NCBI RefSeq assembly: GCF_018919145.1
Contig: NZ_JAHLQJ010000017.1
Span: 1-64,000, forward strand
Source of the DNA: Paenibacillus brevis
GTDB taxonomy: Bacteria; Bacillota; Bacilli; Paenibacillales; Paenibacillaceae
DNA length: 64,000 bases
Direction of reading: 5' to 3'
Within the stretch, counting starts at the first letter, position 1, and every line of letters begins with the position of its first letter. Of this stretch, positions 35,480-44,114 are shown in pieces. Under the pieces are notes generated by a model that was not told the DNA's origin, did no database searches, and saw only the letters and a list, made by a program, of their open reading frames with translations. The position numbers were made by a program, and so were the translations under genes.

Positions 35480-36709
35480 TTATTCTTCATTTTCAGACTC
35501 ATTCTCGAAGGCACCCTTGCGATATTGCATCGGGGATATGCCGGTGGCGCGCTTGAATGCGGTGCTGAAATAATGCTGGGTTTCGTATCCGGCCTGCTCG
35601 GAGATTTGGGCAATGCTCAGCGAGGTGGATGTAAGCAGCCTGCTGGCCCGGCGAAGGCGGATTTGCGTGAGATAGCTGCCGAAGGTTGTGCCGAGCTCTT
35701 GCTTGATCATTCGGCTCAAATAAGCGGGAGAGGCCTGCAAATCATGAGACATTCCCTCCAGGGTAAGCTGACTATCGGCATAATGCTCCAGCATATATTG
35801 CTTGGCTCTTCGAACTAGGGGGGAGATAACGGCCTCCTTCATCACGACGGCCTTGCTGGCCCGATAAACGGACGGGAGCTCCAATACGCTGCGGGTGCCT
35901 TCCGCAAGGTGAATCTCCGCGGCAATCTTCAGATGCGTCCTTACTGAGGCTTCAATGCGGTGGAAGTTCTTCTCCGCCTGTAAGTCCCAGAGCAGGATGA
36001 CCAGCAACCCGAAGGGATCGTGGAACATGACCTTGGGATAGGGCGCGAGCCACTCGTTAGCGATATTCTCTACCGCAAACCAGTAAAGCTGGCGCTCATC
36101 CTCCTTCAGAGCGGCGGGGGAGCCGCCCGGCTCGGGCAGGCGAATGACTCCCAGCCAGTCGGGACTGGCCTCCGGCAGCTTCAGAAACTGCAATTGCTCT
36201 AAAATTTCCGCTTCGGTCAGGCCGCCTTCCATCCATTCCTGGCAGAACCGTTCCCGCAACAAGGGATAGCTTCGCGAAATTTGGCGGGATGCCGTCTGCC
36301 AATGCTGCTGCTTGGCTGCTTCTTCCTCCAGTTCGCCGCGTACCTGTCGCAGTACCTTCTCTAATTGAGCCGGATTGGCCGGCTTCAGGATGTAATCCTT
36401 CACCTGCAAGCGGATGGCCTTCTGGGCATAGGTGAACTCATCATGGCCGGTAATAATGATAAGCTTGGCTTCCGGCAGCTTCTCGCGTACCAGCTTCATC
36501 AGCTCAATGCCGTTCATAATCGGCATATTCAGATCGACCAACAGTATATGTACGCTGTGGCGCAAGGCTAAATCGAGCGCCTCCTCGCCATCCTCGGCCT
36601 CCGCGACCACCTTCATCCGCAACTGCTCCCAATTGACGCTTTCTCGAATACCTTCACGGATAATCAGCTCATCATCAGCAATCAGTACCTTCCAGCGGAA
36701 ATCACTCAT
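35480..36709 (-). CDS. YesN-type response regulator with AraC domain
   Basis: 409 aa. The receiver has IADDELIIREG, phospho-Asp in ILLVDLNMPIMNGIEL and Lys in DYILKPAN. The C-terminal AraC domain (about 305-400) includes LSRMIKQELGTTFGSYLTQIRL and ISPMQYRKG. It overlaps the kinase gene by 8 nt. It probably activates the adjacent XylFGH-like operon. Confidence 0.93.
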   Translation of the reverse strand: MSDFRWKVLIADDELIIREGIRESVNWEQLRMKVVAEAEDGEEALDLALRHSVHILLVDLNMPIMNGIELMKLVREKLPEAKLIIITGHDEFTYAQKAIRLQVKDYILKPANPAQLEKVLRQVRGELEEEAAKQQHWQTASRQISRSYPLLRERFCQEWMEGGLTEAEILEQLQFLKLPEASPDWLGVIRLPEPGGSPAALKEDERQLYWFAVENIANEWLAPYPKVMFHDPFGLLVILLWDLQAEKNFHRIEASVRTHLKIAAEIHLAEGTRSVLELPSVYRASKAVVMKEAVISPLVRRAKQYMLEHYADSQLTLEGMSHDLQASPAYLSRMIKQELGTTFGSYLTQIRLRRASRLLTSTSLSIAQISEQAGYETQHYFSTAFKRATGISPMQYRKGAFENESENEE

Positions 36710-38696
36710 GCTCCATTCCCCCCATCCATGCCGGGTTCTCCCGGATAATCGGGTGCAGTATAGTAACGGTCGTTCCTTGATCCGCTTCGCTCTGGATCGT
36801 TAATCCGTATCTGCTGCCAAAGGTCAAGGCAATGCGCGCCTGGACATTCATCATGCCGTAGCCTTGCTGATCCTCCCCTGCACTATCCAGAGCGGTTGCT
36901 ATCTGCTCCTGTCCTTCCGTACTGACGGCAGAGGCTGTTTGCAGCTTTCTTTGCAGGACGGCGAGCTTATCCGGGGGAATCCCTTTGCCGTCATCCCGAA
37001 TGGTCATCACCAGCATGCCGTCTTCCTCAGCTGCTTCCACGGTGATATGTCCGGGTCCGCGTCGCTCCTTAATTCCATGATAAATGGCGTTCTCCACGAT
37101 CGGCTGAAGGATCAGCTTGAGGACGTGGACATCCTGAATTTTCGGATCGATACTCAGCGTATAATCCAGCTTATTCTGATAGCGTACATGCTGAATTTGC
37201 AAATAGCTGCGGACATGCTCGGTCTCATCGTTTAGCGGGATAATATCGTTTCCTTTGCTTAGTCCGATCCGGAATAGCTTGGAGAGCGATTCGGCCATCT
37301 CGGCAATATCCTCAGCCCCCCGGCGGCGAGCCATCCAATGAATGGTATCGAGCGTATTATAGAGAAAATGCGGCTTAATATGAGCTTGCAGGCTGCGCAG
37401 CTCTGCTTCTCGTTTCTGCCGCTCCTGCAATTCCGTCAAGGAGAGCAGGCGGTGAATTTGCAGCAGCATAGCATTGAACTGGCGGCCCAGCAAGCCGACC
37501 TCATCGGTACGATCACTCCAATGGCGAATCGTCAGATCGCCGGACTGAGCCTTCTGCATGAAGGAGGCTAACTGTCCAATGGGTCTTGAGATCGAGTGAG
37601 CCAGGTAGAAGGAAGCCGTCATGCCCAGCAAGCACACGATAAAGACGAAGCTGACGACATAGAAGCGGATTTCCCGCATCTCGGCTGCCGATTCCGCCAT
37701 GGGAAAGATGCCGACCGTGGTCCAGTCGGGGAATGTGGCATGCCGATAGACGAATTGGAAGTCCCGTCCGCCGATATGCGCTGAATAAGTTCCCGATCCC
37801 GAAGGATCAAGATGCTCCAGCGGGATTTGCTCAATATAAGGGTCAGGCGGAGCATAGATTAATTCACCTTCGCCGTCGACTACGGTTAAATAACCCGTTT
37901 TGCCCAATCGTACATCCTGAGCGGTCTCTGCAATGACGCGCAGCTTAAGGTCGATGAGAATGACGCCTTTGACTTGCTGGGTGTCGGGATCAAGAATGGC
38001 CCGTACAGCGGATACGACCTCGCTATCCTGATAGTTGACGTGCGTGGTGACATTCCGGTTATGGGGATGGCCGATAATCTTAAAAATCCCCTTGTTCCGG
38101 ATCGCCTCCGCATACCAGCTTTCCCGAGTCAGACTTTGATCCGTGCGTGCATACATTTCATTACTGATATACTGGCCTTGACTGTTCACCACCAGAATGC
38201 CGGCTACCTCGGAATGCAGGGTCGTGAAGCCTTGCAGAAATTTGCGGATTTCATAATATTCGTTGCCCGCCTCCAGCAACTGTTCGGGCGTATTTGTATC
38301 ACTGACAGCTAGGGGTGATGCCAGATTTGCGGCGATGCTGGCCCGATCCTCTGCGGTCGTCGTCAGAACGCTGCCGTCAGAGGTGCCCGGCTGGGCTTCG
38401 AGAAACCGCCGCACCTCGGGATTAAAAGAAATAAAATAGGTTATGTTCTGCAAATTTTCCACATAGGTCTCCAGGGAATGGTTCACCTTGCTGATCAGTT
38501 GCAGGGTGGTGTCCGTAATTTGCCGTTCGATAATGCGGTCCACCGTCCAGTTCGTCAATAGGCCAAGCCCGATGGAGGGAAGGATACTGATCAGCAGAAA
38601 ATGGACGATCAGCTTATAGCGAATCGGCAAGTTATTTAGCAGAAAGCGACGAAGCTCCAAGGGCCGTTCCATGCGTCTATTTTGCATAATAATCAT
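36702..38696 (-). CDS. LytS/YesM-type sensor histidine kinase
   Basis: 664 aa: a membrane helix near residues 28-50, an extracellular dCache-like region, a second helix near 325-345, HAMP (SRPIGQLASFMQKAQSGDL), His_kinase site HIKPHFLYNTLDTIHWMARR, and HATPase motifs ENAIYHGI, DDGKGIP and GMMNVQARIAL. The start is 38696, 38687 or 38672. The upstream binding-protein gene overlaps it by about 20 nt, so the two are translated together. Confidence 0.92.
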   Translation of the reverse strand: MIIMQNRRMERPLELRRFLLNNLPIRYKLIVHFLLISILPSIGLGLLTNWTVDRIIERQITDTTLQLISKVNHSLETYVENLQNITYFISFNPEVRRFLEAQPGTSDGSVLTTTAEDRASIAANLASPLAVSDTNTPEQLLEAGNEYYEIRKFLQGFTTLHSEVAGILVVNSQGQYISNEMYARTDQSLTRESWYAEAIRNKGIFKIIGHPHNRNVTTHVNYQDSEVVSAVRAILDPDTQQVKGVILIDLKLRVIAETAQDVRLGKTGYLTVVDGEGELIYAPPDPYIEQIPLEHLDPSGSGTYSAHIGGRDFQFVYRHATFPDWTTVGIFPMAESAAEMREIRFYVVSFVFIVCLLGMTASFYLAHSISRPIGQLASFMQKAQSGDLTIRHWSDRTDEVGLLGRQFNAMLLQIHRLLSLTELQERQKREAELRSLQAHIKPHFLYNTLDTIHWMARRRGAEDIAEMAESLSKLFRIGLSKGNDIIPLNDETEHVRSYLQIQHVRYQNKLDYTLSIDPKIQDVHVLKLILQPIVENAIYHGIKERRGPGHITVEAAEEDGMLVMTIRDDGKGIPPDKLAVLQRKLQTASAVSTEGQEQIATALDSAGEDQQGYGMMNVQARIALTFGSRYGLTIQSEADQGTTVTILHPIIRENPAWMGGMEHE

Positions 38697-39678
38697 TCAC
38701 ATTCTGCCGGGTCACGACGGTTATCCCGGTATCTACCTGCTGCGGAACCTGCAACGAACCCGGATTCCGGGTATCGTTCATGCCATGATTAAGCGAGAAC
38801 AGAAATTGCATGGCCCAGTACCCCATATTCCAGGTGCCTTGAGCCATGGTAGCGTCAATGTCGCCGCTCTTGACGAGGTCCAATGTCCCCTTGTCTGTAT
38901 CAAAGCTGACAATTCTCGGTCCAGCTGCAGAGGAGCTGTATTCGCGTACGGCCTCCGCCACGCCGATGCCCCCGTTGGCTTCTGTGGTGAAGATGCCTGC
39001 TACATCAGGAAAGGAGAGGAGGATTTCCTCTGCTGCCTGGCGGGAGTAGAGCGGGTCGCCCTTGCCGTTTTTGATAACAACCACGCTTAACTCAGGAAAT
39101 TCGGCTGCTATTGTGTCGGCGAAGCCCTGCGTGCGATCTAAATGGTTTTGTTGATCAGGCACCGTGATGATGGCGAGCTTGCCTCTTCCGCCTGTAAGCT
39201 CGGCCATCTTGTCGGCGGCCCGGGCTCCGGCCGCGTAGTTATTGGTGCCGAGGAAGGAGTATGCCCGGCTGCCGGGGGCATCGGAGTCGAAGAGAACGAC
39301 CGGAATACCCGCCTCTACAGCCTTATTAATCGTGGCTGTCAGTTCGGCTGCATGCATGGCGGAGATAGCGATGCCGGCCGGCTTCTTGGCAATGACCTGC
39401 TCCAGAACGGTCCGCTGCTCATGGACATCGCGCTGGGTTGCGCCGCGATATTCAACGGATACGTTCAACGCTTGAGCCGCATCCTCAAAGCCCTTCAGGC
39501 CACTCTTCCAATAATCGATGCCCATTTGAAAGGTGACCATGACGTATTTTTCGTCCATACTGCCGCGTAAGCCGCCAGCATTTCGTTGATCACTGATTTG
39601 GCTTTGCGCGCGGTAATTCAGCACATAGAAGGCAAAGCAAGCGATTAGCAGTAAATAGACGATCCAGATTTTTCGCAT
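38677..39678 (-). CDS. Membrane-anchored sugar-binding sensor protein (XylFII-like)
   Basis: 333 aa. An uncleaved N-terminal helix (IWIVYLLLIACFAFYVLNY) without a lipobox is followed by a type I periplasmic-binding domain (VMVTFQMGIDYWKSGLKGFEDAA; GIAISAMHAAELTATI; GIFTTEANGGIGVAEA). No transporter genes follow it; it leads a kinase and regulator gene. Clostridial XylFII-LytS-YesN systems have this arrangement for xylose sensing, so it is probably the sugar-sensing subunit of the kinase. Confidence 0.85.
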   Translation of the reverse strand: MRKIWIVYLLLIACFAFYVLNYRAQSQISDQRNAGGLRGSMDEKYVMVTFQMGIDYWKSGLKGFEDAAQALNVSVEYRGATQRDVHEQRTVLEQVIAKKPAGIAISAMHAAELTATINKAVEAGIPVVLFDSDAPGSRAYSFLGTNNYAAGARAADKMAELTGGRGKLAIITVPDQQNHLDRTQGFADTIAAEFPELSVVVIKNGKGDPLYSRQAAEEILLSFPDVAGIFTTEANGGIGVAEAVREYSSSAAGPRIVSFDTDKGTLDLVKSGDIDATMAQGTWNMGYWAMQFLFSLNHGMNDTRNPGSLQVPQQVDTGITVVTRQNVNDYYAK

Positions 39679-39693
39679 ATGAAACCTCTTTCA

Positions 39694-39707
39694 TGAATGC
39701 GCAAATG
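39694..39707. promoter_or_regulatory. cre-like half site upstream of the sensor operon
   Basis: TGAATGCGCAAATG shares the TGAATGCGC half with the other two cre-like sites but has a weak second half. Confidence 0.35.
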
Positions 39708-39875
39708 ATAGGATAACGCCATCATCATACTATGATTCACAGGGGATATCATCATTTTTTTGCAATTGACAGGAAGGGCTGGATTTATCGGGAAATTGGC
39801 GTTTACCTCAGATGGACTATTCTGATGTACGGTTTAATGGGAAGAGCTTGAAAAAATCAGCCCGTTACGATAGCT

Positions 39876-40033
39876 AAAAACAAAAAATCTAAAGAAAAAC
39901 CTAGAGAATTTTAAGGTTTGAACCGGAAGGACTGCTGTACAGTATACACGACATCCAAAAGTATCCAACCAAGACAGAAGGTTAGAACAAGCCAACAACA
40001 TCTGCGACTGCCGGAACGGACAGTGTGCCGGAG
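39876..40033 (+). pseudogene. Duplicated leader plus decayed start of the LplB-type permease gene
   Basis: These 158 bp match 44002-44159 at about 85% by eye, with a constant offset of 4126 bp. The match covers the promoter/leader and the first 15 or so codons of the permease gene, but ATG is changed to AAG (39989-39991). The remnant reads KPTTSATAGTDSVPEA against MRTTPVTAGTDSAPKA. Sequence then diverges. It now forms the upstream region of the GH43 gene, and the leader may still be functional. Confidence 0.8.
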
Positions 40034-40080
40034 GCGGGGATCCTGAATTCCGGGATGTATGAAATTTTCCTATGGACAGC

Positions 40081-40098
40081 CTTGTAATCGCTTACAAG
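40081..40098. promoter_or_regulatory. Palindromic operator upstream of GH43
   Basis: CTTGTAATCGCTTACAAG has perfect 7-bp arms and differs from the GH30 operator (6761-6776) at one position within the 16-bp core. It is a LacI-type site. Confidence 0.55.
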
Positions 40099-40290
40099 AT
40101 GTTTATCCGGATGGATGGGTTGAAAATCTGAATCAGGAGGTGTCGAAGAAGTAAGATTCGATCAGAGCGTCGTCAATAAAGCGAATAAGCAGGAGAAAAG
40201 TAGTCTGGATAGTACGGAGTGCGGCGAAATCCTTATCCCATCTGCCTCGGCGAAGGCGGAGAAGTTAACTGATTCCAAGGAGGACTGCAA

Positions 40291-43200
40291 ATGCTCAGGA
40301 GAAGATTCAGGTATCTGCTGCTTTGTCTCGCGGTGCTGCTGATGTTGCCGCAATGGAGCGGAGCGGCTGCGGCGAAAGAACCAACGCCGGATGCGACAGA
40401 TTTGATGTCGGCATCGACAACGGGGGTGTCGGAGGTGTCAGATTTCTATAATATTATCATGCAGGTAGGAGCCGACCCTTATGTTTACAAGCACACGGAC
40501 GGCTATTACTATAACGTCTTTGTCAACGCCAGCGGAATCATGATCCGCAGATCGAAGACCATCACCGGCATTGATGCGGGCGAGAGGAGCCTAGCCTGGA
40601 CGCCGGTTAAGGGGACCATGTACAGTTCCAACGTTTGGGCGCCGGAAATGCATTATCTCAAGGATAATGATGGCAGCTACAAATGGTACATTTACTTTGC
40701 GGCTGACAATGGAACCAACGCAAACCATCGCATGTACGTGCTGGAGAACGCCAGTGAGAATCCGATGACCGGAACCTGGGAATTCAAAGGAAAAATCACC
40801 GATTCTACTGACCGCTGGGCGATCGACGGCACTGTGCTGACGGTAAACGAGAAACACTATTTCATCTGGTCCGGCTGGGAGGAAACGGATGGAAGCTTTC
40901 AAAATCTATATATTGCGGAGATGAGCGATCCACGGACCATCAGCTCGCAACGCGTATTGATTTCGACGCCTGACCATGATTGGGAGACGTCCCCGGGCAG
41001 GATCAATGAAGGTCCCCAGGTCAATATCCGCGGCAACACCATTAACCTGGTCTATTCCGCAAATGGAAGCTGGACGGACAGCTACTGCCTGGGATTGATC
41101 ACGGCCAACATGGGTGAAGATTTGATGAACCCTGGCTCCTGGGTAAAACAGGACCAGCCGGTTTTCTCCAGCGCCAACGGCGTTTACGGCCCGGGTCATC
41201 ACAGTCTCACCACCTCACCCGATGGCAGCGAGGACTGGATTATCTACCATTCCGCCCGCTGGCCGGGATCAGGTTGGACCCGCAATGTCCGTGCACAGAA
41301 ATTCATCTGGAACGCGGACGGAACGCCAAACCTGGGAGAGCCTGTCGATCCGAACCAACCGATTGCCGTGCCTTCAGGGGAGCCGGCACGTCAGCGCTAT
41401 GAGGCGGAAGCAGCCCTGTTGAGTAAAGATCCCAACGGCGGAACGGGTCCCGGAGTTTGGCGGGAAAGTACGGCTTCCGGCGGTAAGAAGGTCGGCAATA
41501 TCAAGAACGCAAATGATTATGCCCAGTTTATGGTCAATGTGCCGGAGGCGGGATTTTATGTGCTGTCCGTGCGCAATGCCAACGGTTCATCGAATGGAGC
41601 GGATGCTTCCCATATCTTATCGGTCAACGGCGGTTCGGGCGCCAAATTGAACATCGTCTATTCCGGCTGGAATCTTTGGGGAGCCTCCACGGCGAAAATC
41701 TATCTTAAGCAAGGCAACAATACCATCCGTTTCTCGACGGGGGCGGGCCTTGGTGAAATTGATAGCATCGATCTATTCAAGCTTGATGTTGATTCGGAAA
41801 TTCTTTTCGATTCTCCGGGATACACGCTAGGATTGGGTGAAAGCCGCAGTTTGCCCGTATATACGGTAACAGGCACTACCACCTATTCCCCTGTTGACGG
41901 CGAGGTCTCCTTCAGTTCTTCCAACAAAGAGGTTGCTGATATTGACGGGATTGTGGTCAAGGGCCTCAAGGCAGGCAGCGCTACGATCACCGCGGCATAT
42001 AACGGGAAAACGGCCACGACCACGGTTACTGTCGCTGCTGAACCTACCTTTGTACAGTCCATTGCCCTCAGCGGAATGAACAACATCCTGACCCGTGGGG
42101 ACACAGGGCAACTGCAGGTAGCGGCACACTACAACACCTATGAGGTTCAGGATGGGACGGCTGACGCTATGTACTTCAGCAGCAATCCCGACGTGGCCGA
42201 GGTTACGGTCACCGGTCAGGTATACGGCGCCGGGCCGGGGGATACGGTGATCAAAGCCGCATACGGCGGCAAGGAAGCACTGTTCAACTTGACGGTAATT
42301 CCGGATCCGTCTCAGGTTCCTCAGATTCTTTCTCAAGTAAAGACTCCCTCCGGAGTGACACCCAAGCTGCCCGGTGTCGTTGAGGTCAGCTACGAGGGGG
42401 AGATAAGTGCTGCCGATGTCACCTGGAAGCTGGAAGGAATCAGCTTCAACTCACTTGGCATGATTCAGGTGCCTGTCCTGTTGACAATGAATGGCGAGAA
42501 GATTCCTGCTGCCGTTTCCGTAGAAGTCATCCCGGGATGGGGGCTTGATGAGATTGTAGATATCATGCGCAACAGGATAGTCGGATTCTCCTATCCTTTG
42601 GGCGAGGGCTTGGGAACCTATAGTCAAGATGCATATAATGCTCTCCTGGCTGAGCTGGATCATGCGGAAGCGTTGTCCGCAGACGCTGACCTAAGTGAAG
42701 AGCAGTTTGAACAGGTGCTGGATCGCCTTGCAGAAGCGGAAGCAGCCCTGTTAGGCTCGCTCAACCTGACCGAGAATGGCGTGATCTATCATGCTTACCG
42801 GGATTTCTCCGGCGATGAGACGGGGAAGTACCCTTACGGCATTACCACCGAGGATCTGACCAATGGCGCTGCCGCCACGGTGCGAGAAGAGGACGGGAAT
42901 AAATTCCTGCGGCTGACCACAACCGCAACTTCGGGCAAGGCAAACTTGTTCCTGCCGTATGCAGGCGAGGTTAAGGCTGAAGCGAATCAGCGCATCGTCA
43001 TTGAATACCGCGCCAGATTAAACAGCAGCTTCCAGTACGCCAATGGCGCCATGGTGAGAAATGACAGCGGCACAGGCAACTATTCTATGGTCACGGCTTT
43101 TGATGGGGGTAAGATCATTGTGCAGGACGGAGGGACTAAGAAGGCCGTCCAGAACTTCTCTTTGAACACATGGTACAGCATTAAAATGGTCGGCAACTGG

Positions 43201-43368
43201 AATGCCAAGACTTATACCGTCTATATCGATGATGTTCCAGTAGCCACGGATTACAGCTTCCGTCACACCGGCGGCGACAAGCTGACCGGTCAGCGGTTCG
43301 GCATCGACGGCTACGCCAATGCCTCCATCGACTTCGACGATTTCAAAGTCCTGGTCACTGAAAACTAA
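40291..43368 (+). CDS. Secreted multidomain GH43 arabinan/arabinoxylan hydrolase with CBM6
   Basis: 1025 aa. The signal peptide (MLRRRFRYLLLCLAVLLML..., cleavage near GAAAA) is followed by a GH43 five-blade propeller (about 50-350) with D62 (GADPYVY), D179 (AIDGTV) and E240 (INEGPQ). Then come CBM6 (about 368-498: RQRYEAEAA...DSIDLFKLD), two Big_2-like domains (about 510-675), a Big_4-like stretch and alpha-helical linker (about 680-825), and a C-terminal LamG-like sandwich. It probably releases arabinose or arabino-oligosaccharides; the exact specificity is not determined. ATG 40291 follows AAGGAGG. It is downstream of a duplicated importer leader and a palindromic operator. Confidence 0.9.
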   Translation: MLRRRFRYLLLCLAVLLMLPQWSGAAAAKEPTPDATDLMSASTTGVSEVSDFYNIIMQVGADPYVYKHTDGYYYNVFVNASGIMIRRSKTITGIDAGERSLAWTPVKGTMYSSNVWAPEMHYLKDNDGSYKWYIYFAADNGTNANHRMYVLENASENPMTGTWEFKGKITDSTDRWAIDGTVLTVNEKHYFIWSGWEETDGSFQNLYIAEMSDPRTISSQRVLISTPDHDWETSPGRINEGPQVNIRGNTINLVYSANGSWTDSYCLGLITANMGEDLMNPGSWVKQDQPVFSSANGVYGPGHHSLTTSPDGSEDWIIYHSARWPGSGWTRNVRAQKFIWNADGTPNLGEPVDPNQPIAVPSGEPARQRYEAEAALLSKDPNGGTGPGVWRESTASGGKKVGNIKNANDYAQFMVNVPEAGFYVLSVRNANGSSNGADASHILSVNGGSGAKLNIVYSGWNLWGASTAKIYLKQGNNTIRFSTGAGLGEIDSIDLFKLDVDSEILFDSPGYTLGLGESRSLPVYTVTGTTTYSPVDGEVSFSSSNKEVADIDGIVVKGLKAGSATITAAYNGKTATTTVTVAAEPTFVQSIALSGMNNILTRGDTGQLQVAAHYNTYEVQDGTADAMYFSSNPDVAEVTVTGQVYGAGPGDTVIKAAYGGKEALFNLTVIPDPSQVPQILSQVKTPSGVTPKLPGVVEVSYEGEISAADVTWKLEGISFNSLGMIQVPVLLTMNGEKIPAAVSVEVIPGWGLDEIVDIMRNRIVGFSYPLGEGLGTYSQDAYNALLAELDHAEALSADADLSEEQFEQVLDRLAEAEAALLGSLNLTENGVIYHAYRDFSGDETGKYPYGITTEDLTNGAAATVREEDGNKFLRLTTTATSGKANLFLPYAGEVKAEANQRIVIEYRARLNSSFQYANGAMVRNDSGTGNYSMVTAFDGGKIIVQDGGTKKAVQNFSLNTWYSIKMVGNWNAKTYTVYIDDVPVATDYSFRHTGGDKLTGQRFGIDGYANASIDFDDFKVLVTEN

Positions 43369-43377
43369 TATTCATAT

Positions 43378-43426
43378 AAAACCAAGGATTCAAGCGGTCT
43401 TCTCTAGCTTGAATCCTTGGTTTCTT
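43378..43426 (+). terminator. Terminator after the GH43 gene
   Basis: AAACCAAGGATTCAAGC pairs perfectly with GCTTGAATCCTTGGTTT around an 11-nt loop. Confidence 0.85.
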
Positions 43427-43569
43427 GCGTCCACTGCGGCTTTCTTGATTAAATGAGCAGCGAGAGAAGTCCGCCCGACCTCCAATCTTACAAAAACCTT
43501 GACAAGTATTAGCCTGGTTTTAGCAAGCCTCAAAACTGTAGTGACAATGTGCATTATAATGGCCTCACG

Positions 43570-43915
43570 AGCACCCACGCCGGCAAATTTAATGCCTTTC
43601 GGCGTTAAAATCACCGTAGTAGCACCCACGCCAGCAATTTTAATGCCTTTCGGCACTTATTTCGCCGCATGAAGCACCCCGCCGAGAATTTTAATGCCTT
43701 TTAGCACTAAAATCGTCGCCCGAGCACCCATGCCAGCAATTTTAATGCTTTTTGGCACTAAAATCGTCGCCCGAGCACCCACGCCAGCGAATTTAATGCT
43801 TTTTGGCACTAAAATCGTCGCCCGAACACCCACGCCAGCGAATTTAATGCTTTTTGGCATTTATTTCTCCGTACTAGCCGCCTGCCAATATTTTTAGTGC
43901 TTATCGGCACTTGCC
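43570..43915. repeat. Tandem array of 51-bp repeats
   Basis: Six units start at 43570, 43621, 43673, 43723, 43774 and 43825 (period 50-52 bp), with a degenerate seventh at 43876. The conserved core is AGCACCCACGCCAGC, then AATTTAATGC, TTTTTGGCACTAAAATC and GTCGCCCG. Many units contain a small hairpin such as AATGCC-TTTC-GGCGTT. Because 51 is divisible by 3, both strands stay open as 17-residue repeats, but no ribosome binding site or known protein is seen. Confidence 0.9.
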
Positions 43916-43942
43916 TCACAACGCACGGCGTAACCTCACACT

Positions 43943-43994
43943 GAAAAAGGCGTCTCCCCATCGTCTGCCACGACTTCGGGACACCCTTTTTTTA
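43943..43994 (+). terminator. Terminator-like hairpin before the LplB operon
   Basis: AAAAAGGCGTCTCCC pairs imperfectly with GGGACACCCTTTTT and ends in seven T. It insulates the importer operon from upstream reading. Confidence 0.6.
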
Positions 43995-44114
43995 GTGCGC
44001 GAAAAACAAAAAATCTATAGAAAAACCTAGAGATTCTTAAGGTATGCAACGAAGGGACTGCGGTACAGTAAAAACATCATCATAAAGCAATCAACCAAGA
44101 AAGAAGGTTAGAAC

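Noticed and set aside
40135..40152. AGGAGGTG followed by a very short frame upstream of GH43
   Set aside because: The only start in range gives GTGTCGAAGAAGTAA (four codons). It looks like a relic rather than a gene.
43390..43897. Repeat-protein frames on both strands of the 51-bp array
   Set aside because: The frames are open only because the period is a multiple of three. No ribosome binding sites, and both strands behave alike.
43570..43915. CRISPR array
   Set aside because: Units are contiguous without unique spacers, and no cas genes are present.
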